From NCBI RefSeq assembly GCF_005217615.1, contig NZ_SZNK01000001.1, positions 4,280,001 through 4,344,000 of the forward strand: a DNA stretch of 64,000 nt. Reading direction: 5' to 3'. Positions 53,531 to 62,787 of this stretch are shown piece after piece. Under the pieces are notes generated by a model. It searched no databases. It saw nothing but the letters and a program-made list of their open reading frames with translations, and had not been told where the DNA came from. The translations under genes and the position numbers were made by a program. Source of the stretch: Brevibacillus antibioticus (GTDB lineage Bacteria > Bacillota > Bacilli > Brevibacillales > Brevibacillaceae). Numbering within the stretch: the first letter of the stretch is position 1; each line of letters starts with the position of its first letter.

Positions 53531-55156
53531 TTATTGAATGTCTGCCCATTTCCAGTCTGCAAAACCGAGACCGTCGAGTACTACACCTTTTACTTTGTCT
53601 TTTTTCACATAAGAATGTGTGTAGTAGTAGATTGGAGTTGCTGGCATTTCGTCCATGAAAATGGCTTCTGCTTGTGCCAAGATTTGTTTGCGTTTTTCTG
53701 GGTCCTGTTCCAGAGCAGATTGGTTCAGCAGCTCTTTGTACTTCGGATTTTCCCATTTCGTGTCGTTGTTACCGCCATCTTTGTCCTTGAACAGATCCAA
53801 GAACGTGTATGGATCGTTGTAGTCACCAGTCCAGCTAGAACGCGCGATTTGGAATTTACCTTGGTTCACATCTTCCAAGAATACTTTCCATTCTTTGTTC
53901 TCCAGCTTAATGTCTACGCCGAGTGCTTTTTTCCATTGGTCTTGGATAGCTTCAGCAATTTTCTTGTGGCCTTCAGACGTGTTGAAGGAAAGAGTCAGGG
54001 TCGGCATTTTGGTGATGCCTTCTTCCTTCATACCTTCTGCCAGCATTTGTTTCGCTGCTTCTACATCGCCATCTTTGAAGTACGGGCTTGTTGCCACTGC
54101 CATTGTTGGCGGGATCAGACCCATAGCTGGTTCTTGGTTTGCTTGCGTGATGTTTTCGATGATAGATTTACGATCGATTGCATAAGCAAACGCCTTACGG
54201 ATTTTCGCGTTGTTGAACGGCGGAACTTCCGTATTGAATTTGTACAAGTAAGTACCCGCGATTGGGCGCGTTTGCATTTGACCGGATTCTTTCAATGCAG
54301 GAATCGCATCGGTAGGAAGAGAGGTCAAAGGCGCTCCGGACCAATCCAAATCGTCATTTTCGAACATGGACAGCTCAGTATTTGCATCTTCAACCATGGA
54401 GAAGTTGAGCTTGTCGAGTTTTACAGCGTCTTTATCCCAGTAAGTATCGCTCTTCACGAGAACCAATTTGCTCTTATGTTCCCATGTTTCCATTTTGAAT
54501 GGACCGTTACCTACGTGTGTAGCAGCTTCACCCGCCCATTTATCGCTGCCTTCCACTACTTTTTGGTTAACTGGGTAGTACGTATAGAACGCAGTCAGCT
54601 CCAAGAAGAATGGTGTTGGGTTTTTCAAAGTTACGACGAGTGTTTTATCGTCTGTCGCTTTTACGCCAACATCATCTGCTTTTGCTTTCCCCTTGTTGTA
54701 TTCTTCTGCATTTTTCAGATAATACAATTGGTAGGAGTAGTTAGATGCTGTCTTCGGATTGAGCGCTCGCTTCCAAGCGAATTCGAAATCCTTTGCAGTA
54801 ACTGGCTCTCCATTGCTCCATTTGCTGTCACGCAGGGTGAATGTATAAGTAAGACCATCTTCGGATACGTTAATTTTTTCTGCCACAGATGGATGTGGTT
54901 TGCCATCTTCGCCAATACGAGTGAGACCATCAAATGTTGCACGCAGAACCGCACTGGAAGTAGAATCCTCGGCCAATGCAGGGTCAGCAGTTGGTGGCTC
55001 GGACGTCATGTTCATTCTCAATACTTTAGGACCACTTGTTTGCTCCTTAGAAGCATTGCCTTGCTCGCCTGCTTTCTCACCGCCGCCGCCACAGCCTGCC
55101 AGCGCCGCACTAAGAACCAGGATAGAACTCATTGCTGCAAAAACGCTTTTTTTCAC
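53531..55156 (-). CDS. oligopeptide-binding lipoprotein 3 (OppA/DppE family)
   Basis: 541 residues. Lipobox LAGC (Cys22), then GGGGEKAGEQGNASKEQTS linker and the SBP_bac_5 fold: MTSEPPTADPALAEDS, ATFDGLTRIGEDGKPHPSVAEKI, WSNGEPVTAKDFEFAWKRALNP, GNNDTKWENPKYKELLNQSALEQDP. GTG start (55154-55156) with GGGGGT upstream. The opposite strand is open over almost the whole gene, a codon-bias effect rather than a second gene. Confidence 0.95.
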   Translation of the reverse strand: MKKSVFAAMSSILVLSAALAGCGGGGEKAGEQGNASKEQTSGPKVLRMNMTSEPPTADPALAEDSTSSAVLRATFDGLTRIGEDGKPHPSVAEKINVSEDGLTYTFTLRDSKWSNGEPVTAKDFEFAWKRALNPKTASNYSYQLYYLKNAEEYNKGKAKADDVGVKATDDKTLVVTLKNPTPFFLELTAFYTYYPVNQKVVEGSDKWAGEAATHVGNGPFKMETWEHKSKLVLVKSDTYWDKDAVKLDKLNFSMVEDANTELSMFENDDLDWSGAPLTSLPTDAIPALKESGQMQTRPIAGTYLYKFNTEVPPFNNAKIRKAFAYAIDRKSIIENITQANQEPAMGLIPPTMAVATSPYFKDGDVEAAKQMLAEGMKEEGITKMPTLTLSFNTSEGHKKIAEAIQDQWKKALGVDIKLENKEWKVFLEDVNQGKFQIARSSWTGDYNDPYTFLDLFKDKDGGNNDTKWENPKYKELLNQSALEQDPEKRKQILAQAEAIFMDEMPATPIYYYTHSYVKKDKVKGVVLDGLGFADWKWADIQ

Positions 55157-55352
55157 GGTGTTGACCCCCTATTTTCTATCGGTAAAACTTCATAGATCAC
55201 TACTCCACAAATATACTGCATTTTTAGTAATATTGAAGACATTTTAAGCAAAATTAATTATGTTTTATTCAAACATCAAATTCTATTAAAGGAAATAAAA
55301 ATAGTAGTTTCATCATGATGAAGTATGCCTCGTACATAAAAATTTATGCAGC

Positions 55353-55388
55353 AAAAAAACAACCCCTCAGCCAGAAGGCGAAGGGGTT
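55353..55388 (-). terminator. terminator of the AraC-type gene
   Basis: AACCCCT (55361-55367) and AGGGGTT (55382-55388) with inner GCC/GGC pairs; seven T on the minus strand. Confidence 0.8.
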
Positions 55389-55396
55389 CACTATGA

Positions 55397-56200
55397 TTAA
55401 ATGTGGGCTCGTCGATACTCGTTCGGCGCTACACCGACGATTGCTCGAAAATCTCGAATGAAGTGAGAGTGATCGTAGTAGCCTAGAGAGGTAGACAGGT
55501 CCAGCCAATCTTGGACCGTCCCTTGGTCAATCTGCTCCGCTGCCTCATGCAATCTGTATCGTTGGATGACGGACTTCGGGCTAACCCCTACATAACGGTC
55601 AAACAAGCGCTGCATCGTCCGCATGTTCATACCGGTCAATTGTACCGCATCCTCGACCCTGAGTACGGATCGATCCGCCTGAATCATCCTGACAATTTCA
55701 TTGATGCGCGCAACATTCGGGTCAGGCTTCGGCAAATGTTCGAATAGAAAGACTTCTACCCTTTTCATCATTTGCTCATCATCTGGCAAGCTTAGCACTT
55801 CTTTCTCAAGCTGGTCAGTGGCAACACCAAACACGGCTTCCAGACTCGTAGAAGTGCCGCTCAGCTTTGATATCGGGGCATTCAGAAACGGATAAAAACC
55901 TCCGGGCCTGAATTTTACTCCGAAAACGTGACCTTGTCCCGTTAAAAGATGCGAGGAAGTCGTGCGGGCTACACCAAAAATGCCTGTTGCTCCTTTTTCA
56001 AACACCAGATTCACATTGGGATGAGCCAGTACAGTTTGCAAGTAAGGTAGTTCTGTACGCAAATCCCAGCGGACGACCCAGTAATGCTGCACGAAGTAGC
56101 TAATTTCAGCGGATGGCTCGTATCTGCCCAGCGAAAATTTCTTCTGCCCAATCATGGCATGCAGTACACCCTTTGGGAGCTTGGTAGTCTGATTTTCCAA
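55397..56200 (-). CDS. AraC-family transcriptional regulator
   Basis: 267 residues. N-terminal ligand-type domain of the DUF6597 kind (SYFVQHYWVVRWDLR...ANVNLVFEKGATGIFGV-like region; GVKFRPGGFYPFL) and a C-terminal AraC HTH domain: LTGMNMRTMQRLFDRYVGVS then PKSVIQRYRLHEAAEQI and DHSHFIRDFRAIVGVAPNEYR. TTG start (56198-56200) after AGGAGGCG. It is divergent from the SRPBCC gene, which is its most likely target, and sits inside the run of peptide-binding genes. Confidence 0.92.
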   Translation of the reverse strand: MENQTTKLPKGVLHAMIGQKKFSLGRYEPSAEISYFVQHYWVVRWDLRTELPYLQTVLAHPNVNLVFEKGATGIFGVARTTSSHLLTGQGHVFGVKFRPGGFYPFLNAPISKLSGTSTSLEAVFGVATDQLEKEVLSLPDDEQMMKRVEVFLFEHLPKPDPNVARINEIVRMIQADRSVLRVEDAVQLTGMNMRTMQRLFDRYVGVSPKSVIQRYRLHEAAEQIDQGTVQDWLDLSTSLGYYDHSHFIRDFRAIVGVAPNEYRRAHI

Positions 56201-56315
56201 GGCGCGCCTCCTGTCGTGTTTTTACAATACACACTACCGAATTCTTCTTATAGTAAGAGTAGTAGTTGGGAGACTTGAATACAATTCCTAAATGAAAAAA
56301 TCAGGGGGTAAAACG

Positions 56316-56765
56316 ATGGATCTTCGCTTCGATTACTACATTGATGCTACGCCAGAGCAGGTCTGGCATGTCCTTACTACCGATGAAGGCGTAAAAAGCA
56401 CTTTCTTTGGGTGTACGATACGCTCGACTTTTCAAGTAGGCGATGAAATGGCTTATGTTGGTCCGGGAAAAGACGGTGACGATACGGTGCATGTTTACGG
56501 GAAAATCTTGCAGTTCGAGCCTCATCACATTTTCAGTTTCACTGAACATCCTGGTCCTGCCTATTACGAAAATCATGCGGAATTGCAGACTCGCGTCACC
56601 ATTACCTTAGAACCGATTGGCGGCTGCACCAAGCTAACACTGATCCACGATCATTGGACAGAAGGCCACCCCTCCTACGCAAATACGAGCAACAATTGGT
56701 CGATGATGCTCTCGTCGATCAAGACGTATGCGGAGACAGGCAAGGCACTTGATTTTGGCTACTAA
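56316..56765 (+). CDS. SRPBCC/AHSA1-family protein
   Basis: 149 residues from the ATG at 56316, six bases after AGGGGGT; an upstream ATG at 56292 lacks a site. START-like fold: LRFDYYIDATPEQVWHVLTT, KSTFFGCTIRSTFQVGDEMAYVGPG, and the C-terminal helix WSMMLSSIKTYAETGKAL. AHSA1-like proteins bind hydrophobic ligands or act in stress tolerance; no specific ligand is visible. Commonly found next to AraC or ArsR regulators, as here. Confidence 0.85.
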   Translation: MDLRFDYYIDATPEQVWHVLTTDEGVKSTFFGCTIRSTFQVGDEMAYVGPGKDGDDTVHVYGKILQFEPHHIFSFTEHPGPAYYENHAELQTRVTITLEPIGGCTKLTLIHDHWTEGHPSYANTSNNWSMMLSSIKTYAETGKALDFGY

Positions 56766-56767
56766 TA

Positions 56768-56813
56768 GAAAAGAATCCCGAGACCATCCGTTTCGTTGGC
56801 CTCGGGATTTTTG
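56768..56813. terminator. bidirectional terminator, SRPBCC gene / peptide-binding gene 4
   Basis: ATCCCGAG (56775-56782) and CTCGGGAT (56801-56808) with inner CCA/TGG pairs; TTTTTG on plus and a short T-rich stretch (TTCTTTTC) on minus. Confidence 0.85.
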
Positions 56814-56822
56814 TTATTTTCG

Positions 56823-58472
56823 TTACTCCGTCATTTCTGCCCACTTCAAGTCAATAAATCCGAGTCCATCCACTTGAACGCCTTTCACCTTGTTGCTTTG
56901 TACCCAGATATCCACATCCGTGAACATGGGAATCAACGGCATAGCATCCATGAAGATTTGCTCAGCCTCGCCAAACAGTTGCTTGCGCTTCTCTGGATCA
57001 GTTTCTACCGATGCCTGTTTCAGCAGCTCTTGGTAGCGCGGGTCTTCCCAGCCCGTGTCGTTGTTGCCTGTATTACCATCACGGAACATTTCCAGGTAAT
57101 TCATTGGATCATTAAAGTCTGCATTCCAACCGATACGGCCTATTTCGTAATTCAGTTCATGCATATCCTGTATGTGAACAGTGGCCTCCTTCACCATGAG
57201 CTTTACTTCAATGCCAAGTTTTTGTTTCCATTGGTCCTGAAGCGCCTCGGCAATTTTCTTATGTCTGTCGCTTGGATTGTAAGTCAAAGTGATCGGAGGC
57301 AGAGTTGACACGTTAAGCTCCTTCATACCTTCTTCCAACAGCTTTTTGGCTGTTTCTACATCATTATCCTTGAAGTAGCCTTCTTTGTTGATAATCATAG
57401 ATTGCGGCAGCATCCCCATCGTTGGCACTTGGCCCACTTGTGTGATGTTATCTACGATGGTTTTACGGTCAACTGAGTATGCCAAGGCTTTACGAATTTT
57501 CACATTGCTGAGCGGCCCTTTTGTCGTATTCATCTTGTACCAGTACATCGTGGCTTTTGGATGAACAACGAGCTTACCCGCGTCTCTCAGTGTTGGGATC
57601 GCATCGGTGGGAAGTCCGCCGAGTGGCTGACCTGCCCAATCCAGCTCACCGTTTTCGAACATGGACAGGGCTGTATTATCGTCCTCGATCATCGCGATCT
57701 CAATGCGATCGAGCTTCACTACGTCTTTATCCCAGTAGTGCTCGTTCTTTTCAAGTACGATCTTGCTCTTGTGCCCCCACGCTGTCAGCTTAAATGGACC
57801 GTTACTTATGTGCGTCGCCGCTTCGTTTGCCCATTTTGGATTGGCCTCCACTACTTTTTTGTTAACCGGGTAGTACGTGTAGAAAGCCGTCAGCTCCAGG
57901 AAGTAAGGCGTTGGATTCTCCAGTGTGACTTCCAGTGTTTTGTCATCGATTGCCTTCGCGCCGAGTTCGTCGGGATTCGCCTTGCCTGTGTGAATCTGCT
58001 GCGCATTTTTAATGTAGTACAGCTGATAGGCATACTCCGCGCCAAAGGTCTTGCCGAGTGCACGTTTCCATGCATACACGAAGTCGTGGGCAGTTACTGG
58101 ATCACCATTGCTCCATTTGGAGTCACGGAGCGTAAACGTATACACCAGCTTGTCATCCGAGATTTTCACATCGGATGCTACTGAATTCACTGGCTTTGCG
58201 TTTGCATCGAAGCGAGTCAAGCCATCAAACGTAGCACGAACGATCGCTCCCGCAGTGGCATCTTTCGCAAGCCCAGGGTCCGCTGTCGCAGGCTCGCTCA
58301 TAATGTTCGCCCGAAATACGTGGGGCTTTCCATTTGCAGGCTTTTCAGCGGTCGCTGCAGTTCCCTCAGCTGGAGGGGTTGTCGTAGATGGCTGCGTACT
58401 TGTGGAGCATCCAGCTAACACGCTTCCAGCGACCAACATCGCGCCAAGAAACAACTTGAGATTTCGTTTCAT
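56823..58472 (-). CDS. oligopeptide-binding lipoprotein 4 (OppA/DppE family)
   Basis: 549 residues. Lipobox LAGC (Cys22) followed by STSTQPSTTTPPAEGT. SBP_bac_5 fold with the same landmarks as the other three but more diverged: ANIMSEPATADPGLAKDA, ATFDGLTRFDANAKPVNSVASDV, WSNGDPVTAHDFVYAWKRALGK. Cognate permease not in the window. It is separated from genes 1-3 by the AraC/SRPBCC pair. ATG follows AAGGGGG. Confidence 0.94.
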   Translation of the reverse strand: MKRNLKLFLGAMLVAGSVLAGCSTSTQPSTTTPPAEGTAATAEKPANGKPHVFRANIMSEPATADPGLAKDATAGAIVRATFDGLTRFDANAKPVNSVASDVKISDDKLVYTFTLRDSKWSNGDPVTAHDFVYAWKRALGKTFGAEYAYQLYYIKNAQQIHTGKANPDELGAKAIDDKTLEVTLENPTPYFLELTAFYTYYPVNKKVVEANPKWANEAATHISNGPFKLTAWGHKSKIVLEKNEHYWDKDVVKLDRIEIAMIEDDNTALSMFENGELDWAGQPLGGLPTDAIPTLRDAGKLVVHPKATMYWYKMNTTKGPLSNVKIRKALAYSVDRKTIVDNITQVGQVPTMGMLPQSMIINKEGYFKDNDVETAKKLLEEGMKELNVSTLPPITLTYNPSDRHKKIAEALQDQWKQKLGIEVKLMVKEATVHIQDMHELNYEIGRIGWNADFNDPMNYLEMFRDGNTGNNDTGWEDPRYQELLKQASVETDPEKRKQLFGEAEQIFMDAMPLIPMFTDVDIWVQSNKVKGVQVDGLGFIDLKWAEMTE

Positions 58473-58593
58473 CTGAAAATTCCCCCTTATCTATATTTTC
58501 TCATTTCAAACACAATATACGCGACCGGAATTGGGTTGAAAACAGGGTTGCGCTATATTTAATTTAATTTTATGAAAATTCACCATATTATAA

Positions 58594-58636
58594 ATAAAAG
58601 TAAAGCCCAACCAGCTTTTCGGCCAGTTGGGCTTTT
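58594..58636 (-). terminator. terminator of the metNIQ operon
   Basis: AAAGCCCAAC and GTTGGGCTTT arms with inner GCC/GGC-type pairing and minus-strand T-rich tail, just after metQ. Confidence 0.9.
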
Positions 58637-58661
58637 GTTGATCGATCAATTATTTCTACTT

Positions 58662-59501
58662 TTAGAACGCTGGGATAATCGCGCCTTTGTATTCATCTTC
58701 AATGAACTTTTTCACTTCAGGTGAGTTCAGTGCTTTTGCCAGCTTTTGAATGGCTTCGGAATCCTTGTTGTCAGGACGAGCTACCAAGAAGTTTGCGTAT
58801 GGAGTATCTTTATCTTCAATAAACAGAGCGTCTTTGGTTGGAACAAGCTTTGCTTGCAGCGCGTAGTTCGTGTTGATCAGCGCCAAATCTACTTCTTCCA
58901 GAACACGCGGCAGCATTGCTGCTTCTACTTCTTTTAATTTCAGGTTTTTCTTGTTCTCAACAACATCTTTCACTGTACCGCTGATGCCAGCGCCTTCTTT
59001 CAGCTTGATCAAACCGTTTTTCTCCAAGAGTGCGAGTGCACGACCGCTGTTTGTCGCGTCGTTTGGCAGCGCGATTGTTGCGCCATCAGCTAATTCATCT
59101 ACAGATTTTATTTTTTTGCTGTAAGCGCCAAATGGTTCGATGTGTACAGCCACTACTGGCACCAGGTTCATGTTTTGGCCTTTATTGAAGTCTTCCAGGT
59201 AAGGCTTGTGCTGGAAGAAGTTTGCGTCGAGTTGTTTCTCGTTCACTTGAACGTTAGGTTGTACGTAATCAGTGAACTCTTGGACTTCCAAGTTCACGCC
59301 TTGTTCTTTCAGTTTTGGTTGAATGAACTTCAAGATTGCTGCATGTGGAACGGGAGAAGCGCCTACCTTCAATGTTACTTCCTGTTTTCCGCCTTGTGCA
59401 CCGCCTTCAGCTGGAGCAGGTGCTGTTTCGGTTTTGCCTCCGCAAGCTGCCAAAGAAAATGCCAACACAGTAGAAAGTACAGATACGACTAGCTTTTTCA
59501 T
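58662..59501 (-). CDS. metQ: methionine-binding lipoprotein MetQ
   Basis: 279-residue NlpA-family lipoprotein; lipobox LAAC (Cys20). Landmarks: LKVGASPVPHAAILKFIQPKL, QFTD-type segment EFTDYVQPNVQVNEKQLDANFFQHKPYL and VALPNDATNSGRALALLEKNGLI. Binds methionine for MetNI. Last gene of the S-box-controlled operon, 61 bp after metI. Confidence 0.95.
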   Translation of the reverse strand: MKKLVVSVLSTVLAFSLAACGGKTETAPAPAEGGAQGGKQEVTLKVGASPVPHAAILKFIQPKLKEQGVNLEVQEFTDYVQPNVQVNEKQLDANFFQHKPYLEDFNKGQNMNLVPVVAVHIEPFGAYSKKIKSVDELADGATIALPNDATNSGRALALLEKNGLIKLKEGAGISGTVKDVVENKKNLKLKEVEAAMLPRVLEEVDLALINTNYALQAKLVPTKDALFIEDKDTPYANFLVARPDNKDSEAIQKLAKALNSPEVKKFIEDEYKGAIIPAF

Positions 59502-59561
59502 GAATGATTTCCCCCTTGCATGTATTTCGTTTTATTTTTTGTCAATCTATATGGAAAGATC

Positions 59562-60227
59562 CTATTTACGGCTGAATTTCTGAACCAGACGGTCCCCCAG
59601 CGATTGTAAGATCTGTACCATCACCAGCAAAATAACAACCGTCACAATCATGACATCGGTTTGGAAACGCTGGTATCCGTATCGAATCGCCAAGTCACCC
59701 AAACCGCCTCCGCCAATTACCCCAGACATCGCTGTATAGGAGACTAGCGTTACCGTCGTGATCGTAATACCCGCGATCAGACCGGATCTAGACTCTGGCA
59801 AAAGGACATTCCAGACGATCTGCCAATTGGAAGCACCCATAGATTGTGCAGCCTCAATCACGCCTTTATCAATCTCACGCAGAGAGGTTTCCACCAAACG
59901 TGCGAAAAATGGAGCGGCACCAAACACGAGCGGCGGAATGGCACCCAGTACCCCGAGTGAGGTTCCTACGAGCATTTTCGTCACAGGAATCAGCAAGATC
60001 ATCAAAATGATAAATGGTACCGAGCGCAATACGTTGACAACGAATGATGCGATCGAATAAAAAGTGCGGTTTTGCAAAAGCTGTCCGCGTGAAGTCAAAA
60101 ACAGAATGATGCCCAACGGCAAACCAATCAGGACGGTAAACAGAGTGGAGAAGCCGAGCATCGTGAGCGTGTCCATCGTACCTTCGCCGATTTCAGCCCA
60201 ATCCACATTTTCGAATGTCCAGTCCAT
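59562..60227 (-). CDS. metI: methionine ABC transporter permease MetI
   Basis: 221 residues, five membrane helices. MetI signature segments: MDTLTMLGFSTLFTVLIGLP, VLRSVPFIILMILLIPVTK and the coupling loop VIEAAQSMGASNWQIVWNVLLPES. The ATG directly follows the metN stop codon, with GAGGTG upstream. Confidence 0.95.
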   Translation of the reverse strand: MDWTFENVDWAEIGEGTMDTLTMLGFSTLFTVLIGLPLGIILFLTSRGQLLQNRTFYSIASFVVNVLRSVPFIILMILLIPVTKMLVGTSLGVLGAIPPLVFGAAPFFARLVETSLREIDKGVIEAAQSMGASNWQIVWNVLLPESRSGLIAGITITTVTLVSYTAMSGVIGGGGLGDLAIRYGYQRFQTDVMIVTVVILLVMVQILQSLGDRLVQKFSRK

Positions 60228-61241
60228 TTATATCACCTCTACTTCCAAGCCACGTTGGCGCAGCGTCTCAATGGTCTTTTGATTCTGTGCGACATCGCCT
60301 TCCAGCTCGATTACCAACTGACCATACGGCGTATCCTTCATGCGAGAAATGGTTCCCTGCAAAATACTGAACACCGTACCTGTCTCTTGCATGGTTTGGA
60401 ACAAGATAGGCTGGTACGTTTTTTCTCCGAGGAAGGTGACACGAGCAATCGTGCGGTTCCCCGAAGCCTTTTCGTGCTCGACTGCTTCGCGCAGCTCTGT
60501 AGAGTCTGCTACTTGCTCCACGAATTCTTGTGTCGTTTGATGCTTCGGACGAAGGAATACATCCAGTACGTTACCCGACTCGACGATTTTTCCTCCATCA
60601 ATCACGCCGACACGATCACAAATAGAGCGAATGACGTGCATCTCGTGGGTAATTAACACAATGGTCAAGCCCAGCTTGCGGTTGATGTCCAAGAGGAGTG
60701 CGAGAATGGAGTTCGTCGTCTGCGGATCGAGAGCCGATGTAGCTTCGTCGCAGAGCAGCACTTTTGGATCATTCGCGAGCGCACGGGCGATCCCGACACG
60801 CTGCTTTTGTCCGCCAGACAGCTGGGTTGGATATTTGTCCTTATGTGCCTCCAAGCCAACCAGCTTTAGCAGCTCGTTCACTTTCTTATCAATCTCTGCC
60901 TTCGGACGCTTTGCCAGCTTGAGCGGAAAAGCGACATTTTCGCCGACTGTTGAAGAAGATAGCAAGTTGAAGTGTTGAAAAATCATACCGATTGCGCGAC
61001 GCTTTTCTTGCAGCTTCCCTTCATCCAGCTTTGTCAAATCGACGCCGTCCACAATAACTTCCCCTGAAGTTGGACGCTCCAGCAAATTGATGCATCGGAT
61101 CAATGTACTTTTCCCGGCACCAGAGTGTCCGATAATCCCGTATATTTCTCCTTGCTCTATGGAAAGGTCGATCCCCGTTAACGCTGGGATGGTTTTACCT
61201 TGTACTTGATAGCTTTTATGCAAATGACGCAGTTGGATCAA
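60228..61241 (-). CDS. metN: methionine ABC transporter ATPase MetN
   Basis: 337 residues from the TTG at 61239-61241 after GGGAGGTGG; longer frames read back into the riboswitch terminator and are rejected. Walker A GHSGAGKST, Q-loop FQHFNLLSS, LSGGQKQRVGIARAL and Walker B VLLCDEATSALDPQ. The C-terminal NIL domain (about residues 265-337, YQPILFQTMQETGTVFSILQG) binds methionine and inhibits transport. Confidence 0.95.
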   Translation of the reverse strand: MIQLRHLHKSYQVQGKTIPALTGIDLSIEQGEIYGIIGHSGAGKSTLIRCINLLERPTSGEVIVDGVDLTKLDEGKLQEKRRAIGMIFQHFNLLSSSTVGENVAFPLKLAKRPKAEIDKKVNELLKLVGLEAHKDKYPTQLSGGQKQRVGIARALANDPKVLLCDEATSALDPQTTNSILALLLDINRKLGLTIVLITHEMHVIRSICDRVGVIDGGKIVESGNVLDVFLRPKHQTTQEFVEQVADSTELREAVEHEKASGNRTIARVTFLGEKTYQPILFQTMQETGTVFSILQGTISRMKDTPYGQLVIELEGDVAQNQKTIETLRQRGLEVEVI

Positions 61242-61263
61242 CGCATCCACCTCCCGACCATAA

Positions 61264-61457
61264 TCTTGATAAAAATATAAAAACCCCTTTTTCACAAACG
61301 AAAAAGGGGCTGCAACGCAATGTATACGTTCGCATCCACCCTTCTCATCTGTACAAGATCCAATAATCCTGTAGGAATTGGCACCGCGACGTTCATTCGA
61401 AAATGAACCGGCTGCCGGGCTTCATAGGGCCTGTCCCTCCGCCTCTCTTGATAAGAA
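61264..61457 (-). promoter_or_regulatory. SAM-I (S-box) riboswitch with terminator
   Basis: Aptamer on the minus strand from 61457 to 61342: P1 closes TTCTTATC with GATGAGAA; between them are AGAGAGGCGGAGGGACAGGC, CCCTATGAAGCCCGGCAGCC and GGTGCCAATTCC, the S-box core. Downstream is a strong terminator, CCCCTTTTTC and GAAAAAGGGG (61284-61309), followed by TTTTTATATTTTT, about 20 bp before the metN ribosome site. High SAM should stop transcription before metN-metI-metQ. Confidence 0.97.
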
Positions 61458-61596
61458 AGATATCTACGTATATTATGTTCGTTTTTTCTATTTCATGATG
61501 ATACAAAACGGATTATATCCTTTTTGAAAATATCACGTCAATAGTAATAGCAGGAAAAGTTTTTTGATCCATGACGCCGTTGCGGATGATTTATCA

Positions 61597-61635
61597 CAAA
61601 AAAAGCAGCACGCTTAGTTTTGCGTGCTGCTTTTC
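61597..61635 (-). terminator. terminator of the LCP gene
   Basis: AGCAGCACGC (61604-61613) and GCGTGCTGCT (61622-61631) with seven T on the minus strand; the stop codon of the LCP gene lies in the loop. Confidence 0.85.
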
Positions 61636-62600
61636 TTTTCTTCCACGGGTTGATCTGATGCTTCTGTAGGAGGTGTAATTTTTTCTTGGACAAACGACTG
61701 AACCTGATCGACATCTGGAACCAGAACGGAGCCTGCTCGGTGCGATTCACGGAACATCCCCATTGGCGGCAATTGATAGTTACCTGGCTCTAACGTATTC
61801 AATTTTAATCCAAGTGCAGACAGCTTCAGCATGTCCACCGAACTAATATTGGTTTGAACATACGGTGATACTTCCTTCAAAATGGTAGGAAGCTGCATCA
61901 GCGTCGTACCGTTCTTCATCTGATCCACGACTGCCGTCATTAATTTCCGCTGCCGCTCCGTCCGTGTATAATCGGAGGTCGCATCATGGCGGAAACGAGC
62001 ATATTGCAAGGCTTTGTCTCCATCCAGCTTTTGCAGACCCTTTTTTAGATTAATATCGTAGGCACCTTTATCTGTTGGGTCATGATAATACATGTTTTTT
62101 TCTACATTGATCTCGACTCCGCCTACTGCATCAATCAAAGCCTTGAAGCCTTCAAAGTCAGTAATCACGTAACGATCAACCGGAAGTCCAGTGAACTGAC
62201 TAACTGTTTCCATTGCCAGCTCAGGTCCACCTTCTACAATCGCAGAGTTGATCCGCGAACTGCCTCTACCGGGAATATCTACATACGTATCACGTAGGAT
62301 TGAAAACATGTCATAACGTTTCCCCGTAGGATCGATGCTGACCAGCATCATGGAGTCAGAACGAGGAAGCCCGTTATTTTTCATTCCTCTGCGGTCTACT
62401 CCCATCAGCAGGATATTGACACGTTCCTTGCCATCCCACTCAGGTATTTCTGCTGCTTTGGTGGAATTCCCACCACTAGGCGGTGCGATGTTAGGCTCTT
62501 GAATATTTTGAGCAAATTGATAAAAAGAGTATCCGTAATATCCAGCTGTCGCAGCCATCACGACAAGCAAAAGAAGCAACACTCGTTTCCATATTTTCAT
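61614..62600 (-). CDS. LytR-CpsA-Psr family cell-wall glycopolymer ligase
   Basis: 328 residues. Short cytoplasmic start, one membrane helix (VLLLLLVVMAATAGYYGYSFY), then the extracellular LCP domain: VNILLMGVDRRG, LPRSDSMMLVSIDPTGKRYD, SILRDTYVDIPGRGSSRINSA (catalytic Arg/Asp) and QYARFRHDATSDYTRTERQR. LCP enzymes transfer lipid-linked teichoic acid or similar polymers onto peptidoglycan. ATG at 62598-62600 follows AAAGGTGG. Which glycopolymer is used is not evident. Confidence 0.94.
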   Translation of the reverse strand: MKIWKRVLLLLLVVMAATAGYYGYSFYQFAQNIQEPNIAPPSGGNSTKAAEIPEWDGKERVNILLMGVDRRGMKNNGLPRSDSMMLVSIDPTGKRYDMFSILRDTYVDIPGRGSSRINSAIVEGGPELAMETVSQFTGLPVDRYVITDFEGFKALIDAVGGVEINVEKNMYYHDPTDKGAYDINLKKGLQKLDGDKALQYARFRHDATSDYTRTERQRKLMTAVVDQMKNGTTLMQLPTILKEVSPYVQTNISSVDMLKLSALGLKLNTLEPGNYQLPPMGMFRESHRAGSVLVPDVDQVQSFVQEKITPPTEASDQPVEEKKSSTQN

Positions 62601-62724
62601 AAAGTCCACCTTTATTCTCTCTATCCTCAGTTGATGTCATCTCTCCACTTTGTCTAGTATACTCGAATTCGACAAAATTGGAGCAGCCTTTATTTGGGTA
62701 CCCATCACTTTATAAACATTTTAG

Positions 62725-62753
62725 TTTACAAAGTTTCAAAAACTCACTATACT
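62725..62753 (+). promoter_or_regulatory. sigma-A promoter of the MFS gene
   Basis: -35 TTTACA (62725-62730), 17-bp spacer, -10 TATACT (62748-62753), 34 bp upstream of the start codon. Confidence 0.6.
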
Positions 62754-62787
62754 GTTCTTATCCATAATGGGTAAGGGGTGCATTCGC

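Noticed and set aside
53519..55195. 558-codon open frame opposite peptide-binding gene 3
   Set aside because: An antisense shadow caused by strong codon bias; the similar shadows opposite genes 1, 2 and 4 support this.
61242..61295. Upstream extension of metN
   Set aside because: The extra 18 codons read through the riboswitch terminator stem; the TTG after GGGAGGTGG is a better start.
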